Source: RPQJ01 sp963707145 (GTDB taxonomy: Bacteria; Pseudomonadota; Gammaproteobacteria; Steroidobacterales; Steroidobacteraceae). From it: a stretch of 64,000 bases of DNA. Under the pieces are notes generated by a model. It saw only the letters and a list, made by a program, of their open reading frames with translations. It made no database searches and was not told the origin of the DNA. The translations under genes were made by a program, and so were the position numbers. The first letter of the stretch is position 1; every line of letters starts with the position of its first letter. Where the stretch lies: contig CAVPOQ010000004.1 of assembly GCA_963707145.1 (NCBI GenBank), forward strand, positions 792,508 to 856,507. The letters run 5' to 3'. This document shows, piece by piece, positions 18,817 to 29,310 of this stretch.

Positions 18817-21800
18817 TCAGGGCGCCGCGGGCGCGGTGGCCGGCTCGGGCTGGCCGGGGTCGCGCGCCGGTTCGGTTGCGGCGACGGGATCCTTCCTGCC
18901 GAACACGCGCCTGCGCCACAGGTTCAGGTCGTCGAACCAGACGTAGAACATCGGCACGATCAGCAGCGAGACGAGCGCCGAGAACCCGAGGCCGCCCATG
19001 ATTGCGCGCGCCATCGGGTAGTAGGCCGGGCCCTCGCCGCTGCCGCCGACCTGCGCGTCGCCGATCGCGAGCGGCAGCATGCCGAGCAGCGTCGTGAGCA
19101 CGGTCATCAGGATCGGCCGGAGGCGGTCGCGGCCGGCCTGCAGGATCGCCTCGCGGCGTGGCAGTCCCGCCTCGCGCAGGTCGATGACGTGCGCGATCAG
19201 CACGATGCCGATGTTCACCACCACGCCGATCAGGATCATGAACCCGATCATCGCCATCATGGTGATCGTCGTGCCGGTGAGCGCGAGGAACCAGATGGAA
19301 CCCACAATGGCGAACAGGATCGAGGTGATGATCGAGAGCGGGTAGAGGATGGACTCGAACAGCGAGGCCATCACCAGGAAGATCAGCACGACCGCGAGGA
19401 TCATGTTCTGCGCCATGGTCTGCACGGCCTTGTCGTTCTCGTCGAAACCGCGGCCGAACTTCCACGAGTACCCCGCTGGCAGCGGGTAGTCCTTCATGAT
19501 GGGCTCGACGCGCTTGCGGGCGTCCTCCATGGTCGTGCCCTTGGCGAGATTCGCCGTGATGCCCACCGTGGTGAGCCGGTTGACGCGCTCGATCGAGCGG
19601 TCGCTCGGGCGCACCACGAACTCGGCCACCGCGCCCAGTTCGGTGCGAGTGCCGTCGGGCAGCGTGATCGGCACCTTGGCGAGGTCCTCGACCGACTGCC
19701 GGTCGCTCTCGCGGAAGGCGAGGCGCATGGTGATCTCGCGCTCCGTGCCGCGCAGTTCGGGCAGCCTGTCGCCGCGCATGGCACCGGCCACGGTGAGCGC
19801 GATCTGCTGAGTGGTGAGCCCGAACTGCGACGCGCGATCGCGATTGACGACCACTTGCACTTCCTCCTCGCCGGTGCCGGCCTCGGAGCGCACCGCCTCG
19901 AGACCCGGCACGGACGACAGCCGCAGCGCCACCTCGCGCGAGATGTCGGCGAGCCGCTCGGTCGACTCGCCGGAGAGCTGCATGCTGAACGACGTCGAGC
20001 CCCCGGCGTTGTCGTCGAACTGGAAGCTCGGCGTGCCGATGATGATCTCGGGCAGCCCCTCGCTGACGCGCTTCATCACCTCGGCGGCCGGGATGGTGGC
20101 CTGGTCCTTGGGCTTGAGATAGAGGCGCGTCATCGCCTCGTCGGCAACCCAGAACGTGTAGTACGTGTCGACGTCGAAGCGTTCCTTGTTCTGCTCGATG
20201 TAGCCCTCGACGCGCTTCACGGCCTCCTCGACGCGGTCCATCGGGTAGGAGCCGTTCAAGTGGTAGGCGAGCATCAGCGTGCGGCTCGCCTCCTGCGGGA
20301 ACGGGTCGACCTTGGCGAGCTTGAAGATGAACAGCGGCGCGGGCGAGAGCAGCAGCAGCAGCGTGATGAGGCCCATGGTCTTCGGGTGGTCCATGGCCCA
20401 GCCGAGCGTTCGCGTGTAGCGCCGCTGCAGGCGCCCGAACAGCGAGGCCTCGGCCACCGGCGGGGGCGGGGACATGCGCGCGGCGAGCATCGGGATCAAC
20501 GTCTGCGCCACCACCAGCGAGGCGAGCATCGCGACCACGATCGGCACGGCCACGTGCACCAGGAACAGCGACATCTGGTTCTTCTCGCCGAACACCAGCG
20601 GCAGGAACACGATGATCGTGGAGAACGTGCCCGCCAGCGTCGCGACTCCGACCTCGCGCACGCCGGCGACCGTGGCCTCCACCGGCTGGTCCGGCGTCAT
20701 CTGGCGGTGGCGGAAGATGCTCTCGGTGATCACCACCGAGTTGTCCACCAGCATGCCGATGGCGAGCAGCATGCCCATCATCGTGAGGATGTTGAGCGTG
20801 AAGCCCATGAAGTACATCGCACCGAGCGTCACGAGCAGCGAGGCGGGTACCGCGAGCGAGACGATCAACGTGGTGGGCAGGTGGCGCAGGAACAGCAGCA
20901 GCATCAGGAAGCTCAGGCCCGCGCCGACCAGGCCGGCGTTGCGCAGTTCGTGCAGCGACTGGCGGATGCTGTCGGCCTGGTTGCCCACCACGAGGATGTC
21001 GACGCCCTGCAGCTGCGGCGCCTTGCGCGCCTCCTCGACGGCCGCGAGCACGCGGTCGGCGGTGTCCACGACGTTGGCCTGGGTGGACTTGAAGACGTCG
21101 ATGCCCACCGCAGGGCGGCCGTCCATGCGCCGTCCCACCGGCAGCTCCGGAGCGACGAGCTCGACCTGCGCGACGTCGCCAAGGCGCACGCCGTCGCGCA
21201 CCAGCAGGTTGCGGACGTCGTTCGGCGTACGGAACTCGCCCACCGGCCGCACCGTGAAGCGCCGGTTGTTCTCGGTGATCTCCCCAGCGCTTACCGAGAA
21301 GTTGGCACGCTCGAGCAGCGTGCGCAACTCCTGCACGTTCACGCCGTAGGCGGCGATGCGGTCCGGGTCCACCAGCACGCGCAGTTCGCGCGGCTGGACG
21401 CCCTGCAGCTCGACGCGCGCCACGCCGTCGAGGCGCTCGATCGGGCGCTTGAGGAACTTCTCGAGCGCGTCGTATTCGTCGGTGAGGTTCCGTTCGGAGG
21501 CAATGCGGATCACGGCGACCGGTTCGTCCGAGGCGCTGAAGGAGAACATCAGCACGCGGTCGGCTCCCGCCGGCAGCTGCGGGCGGATCGAGTCGATCTT
21601 GGTGCGCACCTCGAACGCCGCCGTGTCCGGGTCGCGGTCCCAGCTGAACAGCACGGTGAACTGCGCCGAGTCGGCGTCGGCCGTCGCGCGGATCTCCTCG
21701 ATGCCCGAGAGTGTCGCGAGCGCCTCCTCGACCGGCCGCACCACCAGCTGCTCCATCTCCTCGGGCGTCGAGCCGGGGTAGGGGATCACCACCCGCATGC

Positions 21801-21930
21801 CGGGGAAGGTGATGTCCGGCATCGCCTCGAGCCGCAGCAGCTGCGATGAGATCAGGCCCACGGCCAGCACGGCCATGGTCACCATCAGCGTGGTCACCGG
21901 ACGCTCGAGCGCGAGTCGCGTGTGTCGCAT
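18817..21930 (-). CDS. RND efflux transporter permease subunit (second of a tandem pair)
   Basis: A 1037-residue inner-membrane RND permease with the duplicated 6+6 transmembrane layout and two large periplasmic loops. It starts MRHTRLALERPVTTLM. TM4 carries GMLVDNSVV, with one Asp where AcrB has two. The matching TM10 region reads GVVVNIGIVLIAH, with no Lys at the AcrB K940 position. Both features fit the SwrC-like clade. The protein exports amphiphilic compounds using the proton gradient. It begins 10 bp after the upstream permease gene in the adaptor-permease-permease operon, recalling MdtABC heteromultimers. The C-terminal tail is Pro/Ala-rich. Confidence 0.93.
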   Translation of the reverse strand: MRHTRLALERPVTTLMVTMAVLAVGLISSQLLRLEAMPDITFPGMRVVIPYPGSTPEEMEQLVVRPVEEALATLSGIEEIRATADADSAQFTVLFSWDRDPDTAAFEVRTKIDSIRPQLPAGADRVLMFSFSASDEPVAVIRIASERNLTDEYDALEKFLKRPIERLDGVARVELQGVQPRELRVLVDPDRIAAYGVNVQELRTLLERANFSVSAGEITENNRRFTVRPVGEFRTPNDVRNLLVRDGVRLGDVAQVELVAPELPVGRRMDGRPAVGIDVFKSTQANVVDTADRVLAAVEEARKAPQLQGVDILVVGNQADSIRQSLHELRNAGLVGAGLSFLMLLLFLRHLPTTLIVSLAVPASLLVTLGAMYFMGFTLNILTMMGMLLAIGMLVDNSVVITESIFRHRQMTPDQPVEATVAGVREVGVATLAGTFSTIIVFLPLVFGEKNQMSLFLVHVAVPIVVAMLASLVVAQTLIPMLAARMSPPPPVAEASLFGRLQRRYTRTLGWAMDHPKTMGLITLLLLLSPAPLFIFKLAKVDPFPQEASRTLMLAYHLNGSYPMDRVEEAVKRVEGYIEQNKERFDVDTYYTFWVADEAMTRLYLKPKDQATIPAAEVMKRVSEGLPEIIIGTPSFQFDDNAGGSTSFSMQLSGESTERLADISREVALRLSSVPGLEAVRSEAGTGEEEVQVVVNRDRASQFGLTTQQIALTVAGAMRGDRLPELRGTEREITMRLAFRESDRQSVEDLAKVPITLPDGTRTELGAVAEFVVRPSDRSIERVNRLTTVGITANLAKGTTMEDARKRVEPIMKDYPLPAGYSWKFGRGFDENDKAVQTMAQNMILAVVLIFLVMASLFESILYPLSIITSILFAIVGSIWFLALTGTTITMMAMIGFMILIGVVVNIGIVLIAHVIDLREAGLPRREAILQAGRDRLRPILMTVLTTLLGMLPLAIGDAQVGGSGEGPAYYPMARAIMGGLGFSALVSLLIVPMFYVWFDDLNLWRRRVFGRKDPVAATEPARDPGQPEPATAPAAP

Positions 21931-21940
21931 GGGCGTGGCC

Positions 21941-24900
21941 TCAGCCGGCGGCCGGCGCTTCGGCGGGAACGGGCGCAGGCGCGGCGCCGGCCTGCGGGTA
22001 GGTCTTGCGGTCGAGTACCGCGTAGACGACCGGGATCACGAGCAGCGTCAGGAAGGTCGTGAGCAGCACGCCGCCGATCACTGTGATCGCCATCGGCGCG
22101 CGGACCTCGGCGCCTTCGCCGAGGCCGAGTGCCATCGGCAGCAGGCCGAGGATGGTGGTGAGCTTGGTGATCAGGATCGGGCGCAGGCGCAGTTTGCCGG
22201 CCTCCACGATCGCCTCGTGCCTGGGCAGGCCCCGTTCGCGCGCCTGGTTCACCGCGTCGATCAGCACGATGGACTGGTTCACGACGATGCCTGCCAGCAT
22301 GATGATGCCGATGTAGGCCACCACGTTCACGGTGGTGCCCGTGAGCCACAGCGCCCACGCCGCGCCCGTGATCGCCAGCGGGATGGTGAGCAGGATCACG
22401 AACGGGTGGATCAGCGACTCGAACTGCGAGGCCATCACGAGATAGACGAGGAACACGGCGAGCAAGAGCACGAACTGCATGGAGCGGAACGAGTTGCTCA
22501 TCTCCTCGCTCTGGCCGGAGAGGAACGCGGTCGTGCCCACCGGGAGCGCGACGTCGGCGACGATGTCCTTAAGCGACTCGACGGCCGTGCCGAGATCGCC
22601 GTGGGCGAGGTTGGCCGAGACGACCGCGACGCGCTCCTGGCCGATGCGGCGCACTTCGGCGGGGCCGACCGCGAGCTGGACGTCGGCCACCGCGCTCAGC
22701 GGCAGCGGCGAGTCCTCGCCCGGGTTCACGATCAGGTTGCGGATCTCCTCGACCGAGGCGGCACGCGTGTCCACGCTGCGCACCAGCACGTCGATCTGTT
22801 TGTCGCGCAGCTTGTAGCGCGTCGCGACCTCGCCGCGCACGCTGTTGACCACGCGGTCGGCGATGTCGCGCACCACGAGGCCCAGCTGGGCGGCGCGCTC
22901 CTGGTCGAAGACGATCTGGATCTCGGGGTTGCCGGCCTCGACCGTGGTCTTGACGTCTGCGAAGCGGTCGTCGGCGTCCATGCGGGCGCGGACCCCCTCG
23001 GCGGCGACCTGCAGCCGCTCGAGGTCGTAGCCCGACACCACCACCTCGAGCGGCGTCGAGAGACTGAACAGCGCCGGCCGGCTGAAGCGGTACTGGACCC
23101 CGGGCAGGTTCTCGAGGCTGCCGCGCATGCCCTGCATCGCGGTTTCCTCGTCCTCGCGGCCCGCACCTGACTGCAGGGTGATGCTGAGGCGTCCGGTGTT
23201 CTCGCCCGCGTCGACGGGGTTGGCGTCGAGGCGGTTGCCGGTGCCGGCGACCGAGTAGGCGATGGCGACGTTGCCGAGTTCGCTGCTCGCCTGCTGCGCG
23301 GCGCGCACCGCGCGGTCGGTCTGCTCGAGCGGCGCCCCCGGCGGCAGGCGCAGGTCGACGTTGAACTCGCCCTGCGACATCTGCGGGATCAGTTCCGTGC
23401 CGAGTCGCGGCACGATGAACACCATCGTGGCGACGAACAGCGCGAACGCACTGCCGATGGTCTTGCCCGGGTTGGCGAGCGCCCAGCGGATCGCGCCCGG
23501 GTAGTGCCTCTCGGCCCAGCCGCTGACGGCCTGCGTGACTCCGACGATCGGGCTCAGTGCGATGCGCAGCCCCGCGGCGATCCAGCCGCCGAGACGGCGT
23601 GCACCGCTCGCCAGCGACGCCGAGCGCGCGCTCGATCCGGCCCGGCGGACGGGTCGGGGTCGGGCTGAGCGCATCCGCGTCGCCCGCCTGGGCGGGCCGT
23701 CCCGCGGCGAGCATCGGCACGAGCGTCAGCGCCACCACCAGCGAGAAGGCGAGTGCGAAGGTGACCGTGAGCGACTGGTCCCTGAAGAGCTGCCCCGCGA
23801 TGCCCGTGATGAACACCATCGGGAAGAACACGGCGACCGAGGTGAGCGTGGAGGCCGTGACGGCCATCGCCACCTCGCCGGTCCCGAGGCGGGCCGCTTC
23901 GCGCCGCTCGACCCCGTGCTCCTGCTTGCGCACGATGCTCTCGAGCACGACCACCGCATTGTCCACCAGCATGCCGACGGCAAGCGCGATGCCGCCGAGC
24001 GACATGATGTTGAGCGTCACGTCGAACGCGTACATCAGCACGAACGTGCCGAGCACCGACACCGGGATCGCGATGCCCGTGATGAGGGTGGCGCGCGCGT
24101 CGCGCAGGAAGGCATACAGCACCAGGATCGCGAGCAGGCCGCCGATCAGCGCCGCGGACTTCACCTCGCCGATCGCTGCGGAGATGAACTTCGACTGGTC
24201 GTAGACGGTGCGGATCTCCGTGCCCTCGGGCAGCGACTCGTTGAGCGTCTCGAGGCGCTTGCGCACGCCCTCGGCGAGCTGCACCGTGTTGGCGTCGCCT
24301 TCCTTGTAGACCGCGAGCTCGATGGCCTCGCGACCGTCCACGCGGGTGATCGCCTCGCGATCCTTGTAGCCGCGGGTCACGGCCGCGACGTCGCGCAGGT
24401 AGACGGGCTGGCCGTCGCGCGTGCCGATGATCGCACCGGCCATCTGCTCGATGGACTCGAACTCGTTGAGCGTGCGCACCAGGAAGCGCTGCGTGCCCTG
24501 CTCGAGGCGGCCGCCGGAGAGGTTGACGTTCTCGGCCCGGATGCGGCGCGTGACCGCCTCGATCGACAGGCCGAGCTGAGCGAGCTTCTGCTGGTCGACG
24601 AAGACCTGCACCTCGTCCTCGTAGCCGCCGCTCACCTTGACGGCCGCCGAGCCCTCGACGGCCTCGAGGTCGGGCTTCAGGCGGTCGTCGGCGAAGCGGC
24701 GCAGGCCCTTGAGGCGCTCCACGCCGCCGTCGTCAGCCCGCGCCTCCTTGTCGAGGAAGGCGAGGCGCATCACCGGCTCGCTCGCGGGGTCGAATCGCAG
24801 CAGCAGCGGTCGCTTGGCTTCGAGCGGCAGCTGCAGCGCGTCGAGCTTCTCGCGCACGTCGATGCCGGCGAGGTCCATGTCGGTACCCCACAGGAACTCG

Positions 24901-25178
24901 ACCGTCACGTCCGACTGTCCGGCACGCGACACCGAGCGCACCTCGCGTACGTTACGGATGATGCTCACGGCCTCCTCGACCGGACGCGTCACCAGCGTCT
25001 CGAGCTCGAGCGGGGCGGCCCCCGGCAGCTCGGTGCGGATCGTGAGTGTGGGGTAGGAGAGGTCGGGCAGCAGGTTCAGCTTGAGCCGCGACAGCGACAC
25101 CAGCCCGAACAGGGCGATCGCCACGGTGCACATGATGACGGTGACGCGCCGCCGGATCGCGAAGTCGATCAGCTGCAT
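21941..25178 (-). CDS. RND efflux transporter permease subunit, frameshifted
   Basis: The first permease of the tandem pair. The 25178 frame reads MQLIDFAIRRRVTVIM, the porter domain, GMLVDNAVVVLES (TM4), and as far as LVPMLAAGRPAQAG. The homologous continuation (GARRLGGWIAAGLRIALS, second porter domain, GIVVNQSIVLIDA in TM10, LLVIPVVYAVLDRKTYP) is in the next frame. The span is 3238 bp, so removing one base gives a 1078-residue protein of normal family length. The shift falls at about 23590-23690, in the cytoplasmic linker between TM6 and TM7. Apart from this the gene looks fully functional. It lies 39 bp after the adaptor gene. Confidence 0.9.
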
Positions 25179-25217
25179 GCTATTCCCCCCGGGGTGGCGG
25201 TTCTGGGCCGGGGCCGC

Positions 25218-26318
25218 TTACTTCGCCTTCGCGGCGGCGGCCGGGGCGCCCTGCGGCGCGGCGGCCTCCACCACCTTGACCGCCGAGCCCGACTTCAGCC
25301 CGGCCTGGCCGACGACCACGATCTGCTCGCTGCCGTCGAGGCCCTCGACCACCTCGAGCCAGCCGCTGTTGGCGAGGCCGGTGCGCACGGTGCGCTGCTC
25401 GGCCTTGCCGTTCGCCACGACGAACACCGACTGCGTGCCGTCGGCGTCGATGACCGCGGCGCGTGGCAGCTGCAGCGCGTTCTCGCGCCGCTCGTAGACG
25501 ATGTTGACGCGCGCGAACATGCCGGGCTTGAGGCGGCGCGTGGGATCGGGCACCTCGACGCGGGCGCGGAACGTGCCGGACTTTGGATCCACCGTCGGGC
25601 TGATGCGCGAGATCACGCCCGTGAAGCGCTCGCCACCCAGGGCATCCACCACCACGTCGGCGGTCTGCCGGGGCGCGAGCTTGCGGAACTCCTTCTCCGG
25701 GATGTGCACGTAGGCCACCAGCGGGTCGAGGTCGGTGACGCGAAACGTCGGCGCGTTCTGGGCGATCGTGTTGCCGAGCTTGATGTAGCGGGTCGACACG
25801 ACGCCGCCGATCGGGGCGCGGATCTCGGTATAGCTCAGTTCGAGGCGGGCGCGGTCGTAGGCAGCGCGCAGGGCGTCGAGGTCGAACTTGGCGTTCTCCG
25901 CCGTGCCCTTGGCGACGAGTCCTTTCTCGCTCAATTCGAGCTGGCGCTTGTAGTCGCGCTCGAGCTTGCGAAGGTTGGCCTCGGTCTGCGCGACCTCGAG
26001 GCGCAGCCGGTCGCCATCGAGGCGCGCGAGCAACTGTCCGTGCTGCACGGCATCGCCTTCCTCGACCAGGATCTGGCGCACCTCGCCGCCGACCTTGGCG
26101 ACCACCTCGGCCTCCTCGTGGGCCTCGATCGACGCGGTGCCCGAGTAGACCGCCACCATCGCGGCGCGGCGCAGCGGCTGCACCTCCACGGGCACCGTCG
26201 TCTCGACCTCCGCCTCCTTGTCTTTGTCCTTGGCCTTGCCGTTGCTGCAGGCGGTGGCCATCAGGGCCACGAGGACGAGCACGGCAGGCAGGCGTCGATG
26301 GTCGAGCGTGGTGGTCAC
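25218..26318 (-). CDS. RND periplasmic adaptor (membrane fusion) lipoprotein
   Basis: A 366-residue adaptor protein. A lipoprotein signal ends at the lipobox-like ATAC (Cys24), followed by a Lys/Glu-rich linker. Two half-lipoyl motifs (VVAKVGGEVRQILVEEGDAV near residues 73-92 and IRAPIGGVVSTRY near 165) flank a helical hairpin (about 95-150). A beta-barrel domain (GVISRISPTVDPKSGTFRARV) and membrane-proximal domain follow. It would link the two permeases to an outer-membrane channel. None is encoded in the operon. It is the first gene after an operator-containing promoter. Confidence 0.93.
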   Translation of the reverse strand: MTTTLDHRRLPAVLVLVALMATACSNGKAKDKDKEAEVETTVPVEVQPLRRAAMVAVYSGTASIEAHEEAEVVAKVGGEVRQILVEEGDAVQHGQLLARLDGDRLRLEVAQTEANLRKLERDYKRQLELSEKGLVAKGTAENAKFDLDALRAAYDRARLELSYTEIRAPIGGVVSTRYIKLGNTIAQNAPTFRVTDLDPLVAYVHIPEKEFRKLAPRQTADVVVDALGGERFTGVISRISPTVDPKSGTFRARVEVPDPTRRLKPGMFARVNIVYERRENALQLPRAAVIDADGTQSVFVVANGKAEQRTVRTGLANSGWLEVVEGLDGSEQIVVVGQAGLKSGSAVKVVEAAAPQGAPAAAAKAK

Positions 26319-26351
26319 GGGCGTCTTCCGGCAGATGGGAAAAGTGGCCGG

Positions 26352-26380
26352 ATCGTAAGGAACTGTAGTGTTGTAGTCAA
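26352..26380 (-). promoter_or_regulatory. Sigma-70 promoter of the RND operon
   Basis: On the minus strand TTGACT (26380-26375) and TACGAT (26357-26352) are separated by exactly 17 bp and lie 34 bp upstream of the adaptor start. The AT-rich look stands out from the high-GC surroundings. Confidence 0.7.
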
Positions 26381-26396
26381 GTAAAACACCACAGTT
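26361..26396. promoter_or_regulatory. Dyad operator overlapping the RND operon promoter
   Basis: AACTGTAGTGTT (26361-26372) and AACACCACAGTT (26385-26396) are inverted repeats matching at 11 of 12 positions, with a 12-bp spacer. The dyad covers the -35 box and most of the -35/-10 spacer, the usual place for a TetR- or MarR-like repressor of an efflux pump. No regulator gene lies nearby. Confidence 0.6.
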
Positions 26397-26426
26397 GTGG
26401 CCGGCTCCGGGCGGACCGCCCGCCAG

Positions 26427-28563
26427 TCAGTTCGATGCCCGGGCCCGCGCGACGTACTGCGGTTCGATCTGCGTCAGGTCGGCCGTGATCTGGGTCGCCT
26501 CGTTCAGCAGGGCGTCCGGCAGTTCTTCGAGTGCATCGAGATCCTCGGCCGGCTCATCATCTCCCACCGCAGCGCGCTGCTCGGCCGTGTGGGCCTTCTC
26601 GCCCGCGCTCAGCGCCGCTCGTTCGGCCCGTCGCTTCTCGAGGTTGAGCGAGACCGACTTCTGACTGCGCATCGCCTCGATCGTGCCGATGTCCTTGACC
26701 ACCTCCTGGAACTCGGGGTCCGTTGCAACGCGCTGGTCGTGACGCTGCTGCAGGTCGGCCACCAACGGCCCGAGCGAGGTGCTGGGCGAATAGCGGGCCG
26801 GTCGGATGCGGTTCCATGGCAGCGCGGCGTCGCGCGAACTCTCGCCGACTTCTTCGGGGCTGATGGCCGAGGGCAGGCGGATGTCAGGCTGCACGCCGCG
26901 GTTCTGGGTACTGTCGCCGGTCACCCGGTAGTACATGCCGATGGTCACGGTGAGCTGGCCGTAGCCCGGGTCCTGCCCGATCGCGTAGCGGTCGAGCGGG
27001 TAGAGGTTCTGCACCGTCCCCTTGCCGTAGGTCTCCTGGCCGATGATCACGCCGCGACCGTAGTCCTGCATCGCGGCGGCGAAGATCTCCGAGGCCGAGG
27101 CGCTGAAGCGGTCCACGAGCAGGGTGAGCGGGCCGCTGTAGGCGGGCGCAGGCTGCTCCGACTCCAGCACCTCGACGCGCCCGCCGGTCTCGCGCAACTG
27201 GACGACCGGGCCCTTGGGTACGAACAGGTTCACGAGGTCGATCGCCTCGGTGAGGTGACCGCCGCCGTTTTCGCGCAGGTCGAGGACGAGGCCGTCGATG
27301 CCGCCCTCCGCCTCGAACTCCTCGATGAGCTTGCGCACGTCCCGGGTCGTGCTGCGGTACTCGTCGCTGCCCGCTGCCCGCGCGTTGTAGTCCTGGTAGA
27401 AGGACGGCACGGTGATCACACCGACCTTGAGCTTGCGGTCGCCGCGCTCGATGGTGCGAAGTTCCTTCTTCGCGGCCTGGGCCTCCAGCGTGATCTTCGT
27501 GCGCGGCAGCACGACGGTTCGCTCGGCCATGCCCGGCGCGGCCTTGCCGGGCTGGATCATGCAGCCGCACGTCCGTGCCGACAGGTCCGCGGATCAGCTG
27601 CACGACGTCGTCGAGCCGCCAGCCGACGACATCCACCAGTTCGCCGTTCTTGCCCTGGCCGATGGCCACGATGCGGTCGGTGGCCTTGATCTCGCCGCTC
27701 TGCTGCGCCGAGCCGCCGGGCAGCAGTTCCATCACCGTGACGTAGTCGTCGATCGACTGCAGGGACGCGCCGATGCCCTCGTAGGACAGGCTCATCTGGA
27801 TGCGGTACTCCTCCGAGTTCCGCGGCGAGAAGTAGCTCGAGTGCGGGTCGAAGACGTGCGCGAACGCATTCATGAAGACCTCGAACACGTCGTCCGAGGT
27901 CACCTGGTCGCCGCGCTTGGCGGCGCGCTCGTAGCGCTTCCTGAGGATGTCGCGCGTCTCGGGCCAGGTCTTGTCGGTGAGCATCAGCGAAATCGCGTCG
28001 TTCTTGACGCGCTTGCGCCACAACTCGTCGAGTTCCGCCTCGCTGCTGGCCCACGGCGCCTTGCGGCGGTCGTACTCGAAGCTCTCCTCGAGCTTGAAAT
28101 CCGGTTCCTTCTCAATGACCTGGAGCGCGAACTTGAGCCGCTCGCGGCTGCGGACCTGGAAGCGGTTGAAGATGTCGAAGGCGGGCTGGAGCTCGCCGGT
28201 GGTGATCGCGTCGTCGAGCTCGTAGCGGTAGCGCTCGAACTCGGCGATGTCGGAGGCCAGGAAGTAACTGCGCGACCCGTCGAGCGCCTCGAGGTAGCGC
28301 TCGAGCACGAGCGAGGAGACCGGATCGTTCACCGGCGCCTGGCGGTAGTGCGAGCGTTCGAACATGCTGCTCACCAGGCGGGCAACCCGCGCCTGGCGCT
28401 CGGTCGGCGCGAAGTCCACGGTCGACGCGGTGGAGGGCGTTTGCGCCGTCCCGAGCAGCAGCGTGGCCACGGCCACCACGACGGCGGCGAGGACCATCGG
28501 TCCTGCGCGGCGCAGCGCCTCGCGCCGCGTGCCCGTCTCGTTCGTCCGACCTCGCTGATACAC
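26427..28563 (-). CDS. prc: Tail-specific carboxy-terminal protease (Prc/Tsp), frameshifted
   Basis: Periplasmic Ser/Lys protease for C-terminally tagged or damaged envelope proteins. The GTG at 28563 follows an AAGGA site and precedes a signal anchor (MVLAAVVVAVATLLL). The N-terminal domain and PDZ segment (IGASLQSIDDYVTVMELLPG, DVVQLIRGPVGTDVRL) are in one frame. The next frame continues MIQPGKAAPGMAERTVVLPR, then FYQDYNARA, LVLDLRENGGGHL, the catalytic Ser in RFSASASEIFA, and Lys in QETYGKGTVQ. Dropping one base near 27561 fuses them into a normal-length protein (about 711 residues). It is not part of the RND operon, because the RND promoter lies between them. Confidence 0.92.
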
Positions 28564-28662
28564 TGAGTGGATTCCTTTACTGTTACCGCCCGGAGCGACC
28601 AAGGCTAGAGAGTGCCCGGCCCTCAATCAAGGGCAGGGCGCCAAATCGGCCAAACGGGTCCC

Positions 28663-28956
28663 ATGCGACCGCTCACCGTCCTGACAGGCATCGTGCTCGG
28701 CTCCGCGGCCGCGACCACATTCGGACTGGCCGCGACGCTGGTCGTGTTCGTCGTGCTCGCCAGCGAGGAGCCGCAGTTCCGCTCCGAACTGCCCCAGCTG
28801 GCCGCCTACCTCGCCGTGTTCATCGCTTTGACAGCGCTCGCGGGCCTGAGTTTCCTCGGTCTCGCGAAACAGCGCCCCTGGCGCGGCTGGGCGCAGGGGG
28901 CGATGTGGCTGGCGCTGGCGGGCCTGGCGGCGCTCTACACCGTGACGCGCGGCTGA
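28663..28956 (+). CDS. Small integral membrane protein, unknown function
   Basis: A 97-residue protein starting at the ATG at 28663 with three hydrophobic segments: residues about 4-31, 46-66 and 74-93. A short charged loop (ASEEPQFRSELPQ) lies between the first two. No known family is recognised. It is divergent from prc, with the two starts 100 bp apart, so a shared regulatory region is possible. High-GC shadow coding is unlikely because hydrophobic periodicity is consistent and there is no competing frame. Confidence 0.65.
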   Translation: MRPLTVLTGIVLGSAAATTFGLAATLVVFVVLASEEPQFRSELPQLAAYLAVFIALTALAGLSFLGLAKQRPWRGWAQGAMWLALAGLAALYTVTRG

Positions 28957-28986
28957 CCCGCGGCGGCTGGCCAGGGCCGGCGCGCC

Positions 28987-29283
28987 TCAGCGCCCGGCGC
29001 GCGGCCAGGCGACGGCGACCAGGATCCGCCAGAGGGTGACCAGCAGCACGGGTCCGAGCAGCAGGACCCAGGCGTTGCCGCGCAGGCGGGCGAGGTCGGC
29101 GTAGAAGTCGCCGAAGAACTGCTGCAGCCCACCGTGCGCGTAGGGACCGAGCGTCGCGGTTCCGGTGTAGTAGACGAGCACGGGCAGCAGGGTCGCGGCA
29201 AACACCGCCGCCGCGATTACCCAGCCGAGGTGACGATTGGAGCTCACGGCGCGAATGCTGAGGTCATCCCGGACGATCCGCAA
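28987..29283 (-). CDS. Small membrane protein, unknown function
   Basis: Up to 98 residues from a TTG start at 29283 with a GAAGG site nearby. A GTG at 29247 would remove 12 residues. Two transmembrane segments are seen (WVIAAAVFAATLLPVLVYY and WVLLLGPVLLVTLWRILVAV), separated by a periplasmic loop of about 30 residues (GTATLGPYAHGG and onward). It is convergent with the preceding small membrane gene and divergent from the oxidoreductase. I do not recognise a family. Confidence 0.6.
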   Translation of the reverse strand: MRIVRDDLSIRAVSSNRHLGWVIAAAVFAATLLPVLVYYTGTATLGPYAHGGLQQFFGDFYADLARLRGNAWVLLLGPVLLVTLWRILVAVAWPRAGR

Positions 29284-29310
29284 GGGGCGCCTTCGGTATC
29301 ATCGCCGGAC

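Noticed and set aside
18751..21849. 1032-codon antisense frame over the RND permease
   Set aside because: Shadow of the permease codon pattern, with a low-complexity His/Arg/Asp product.
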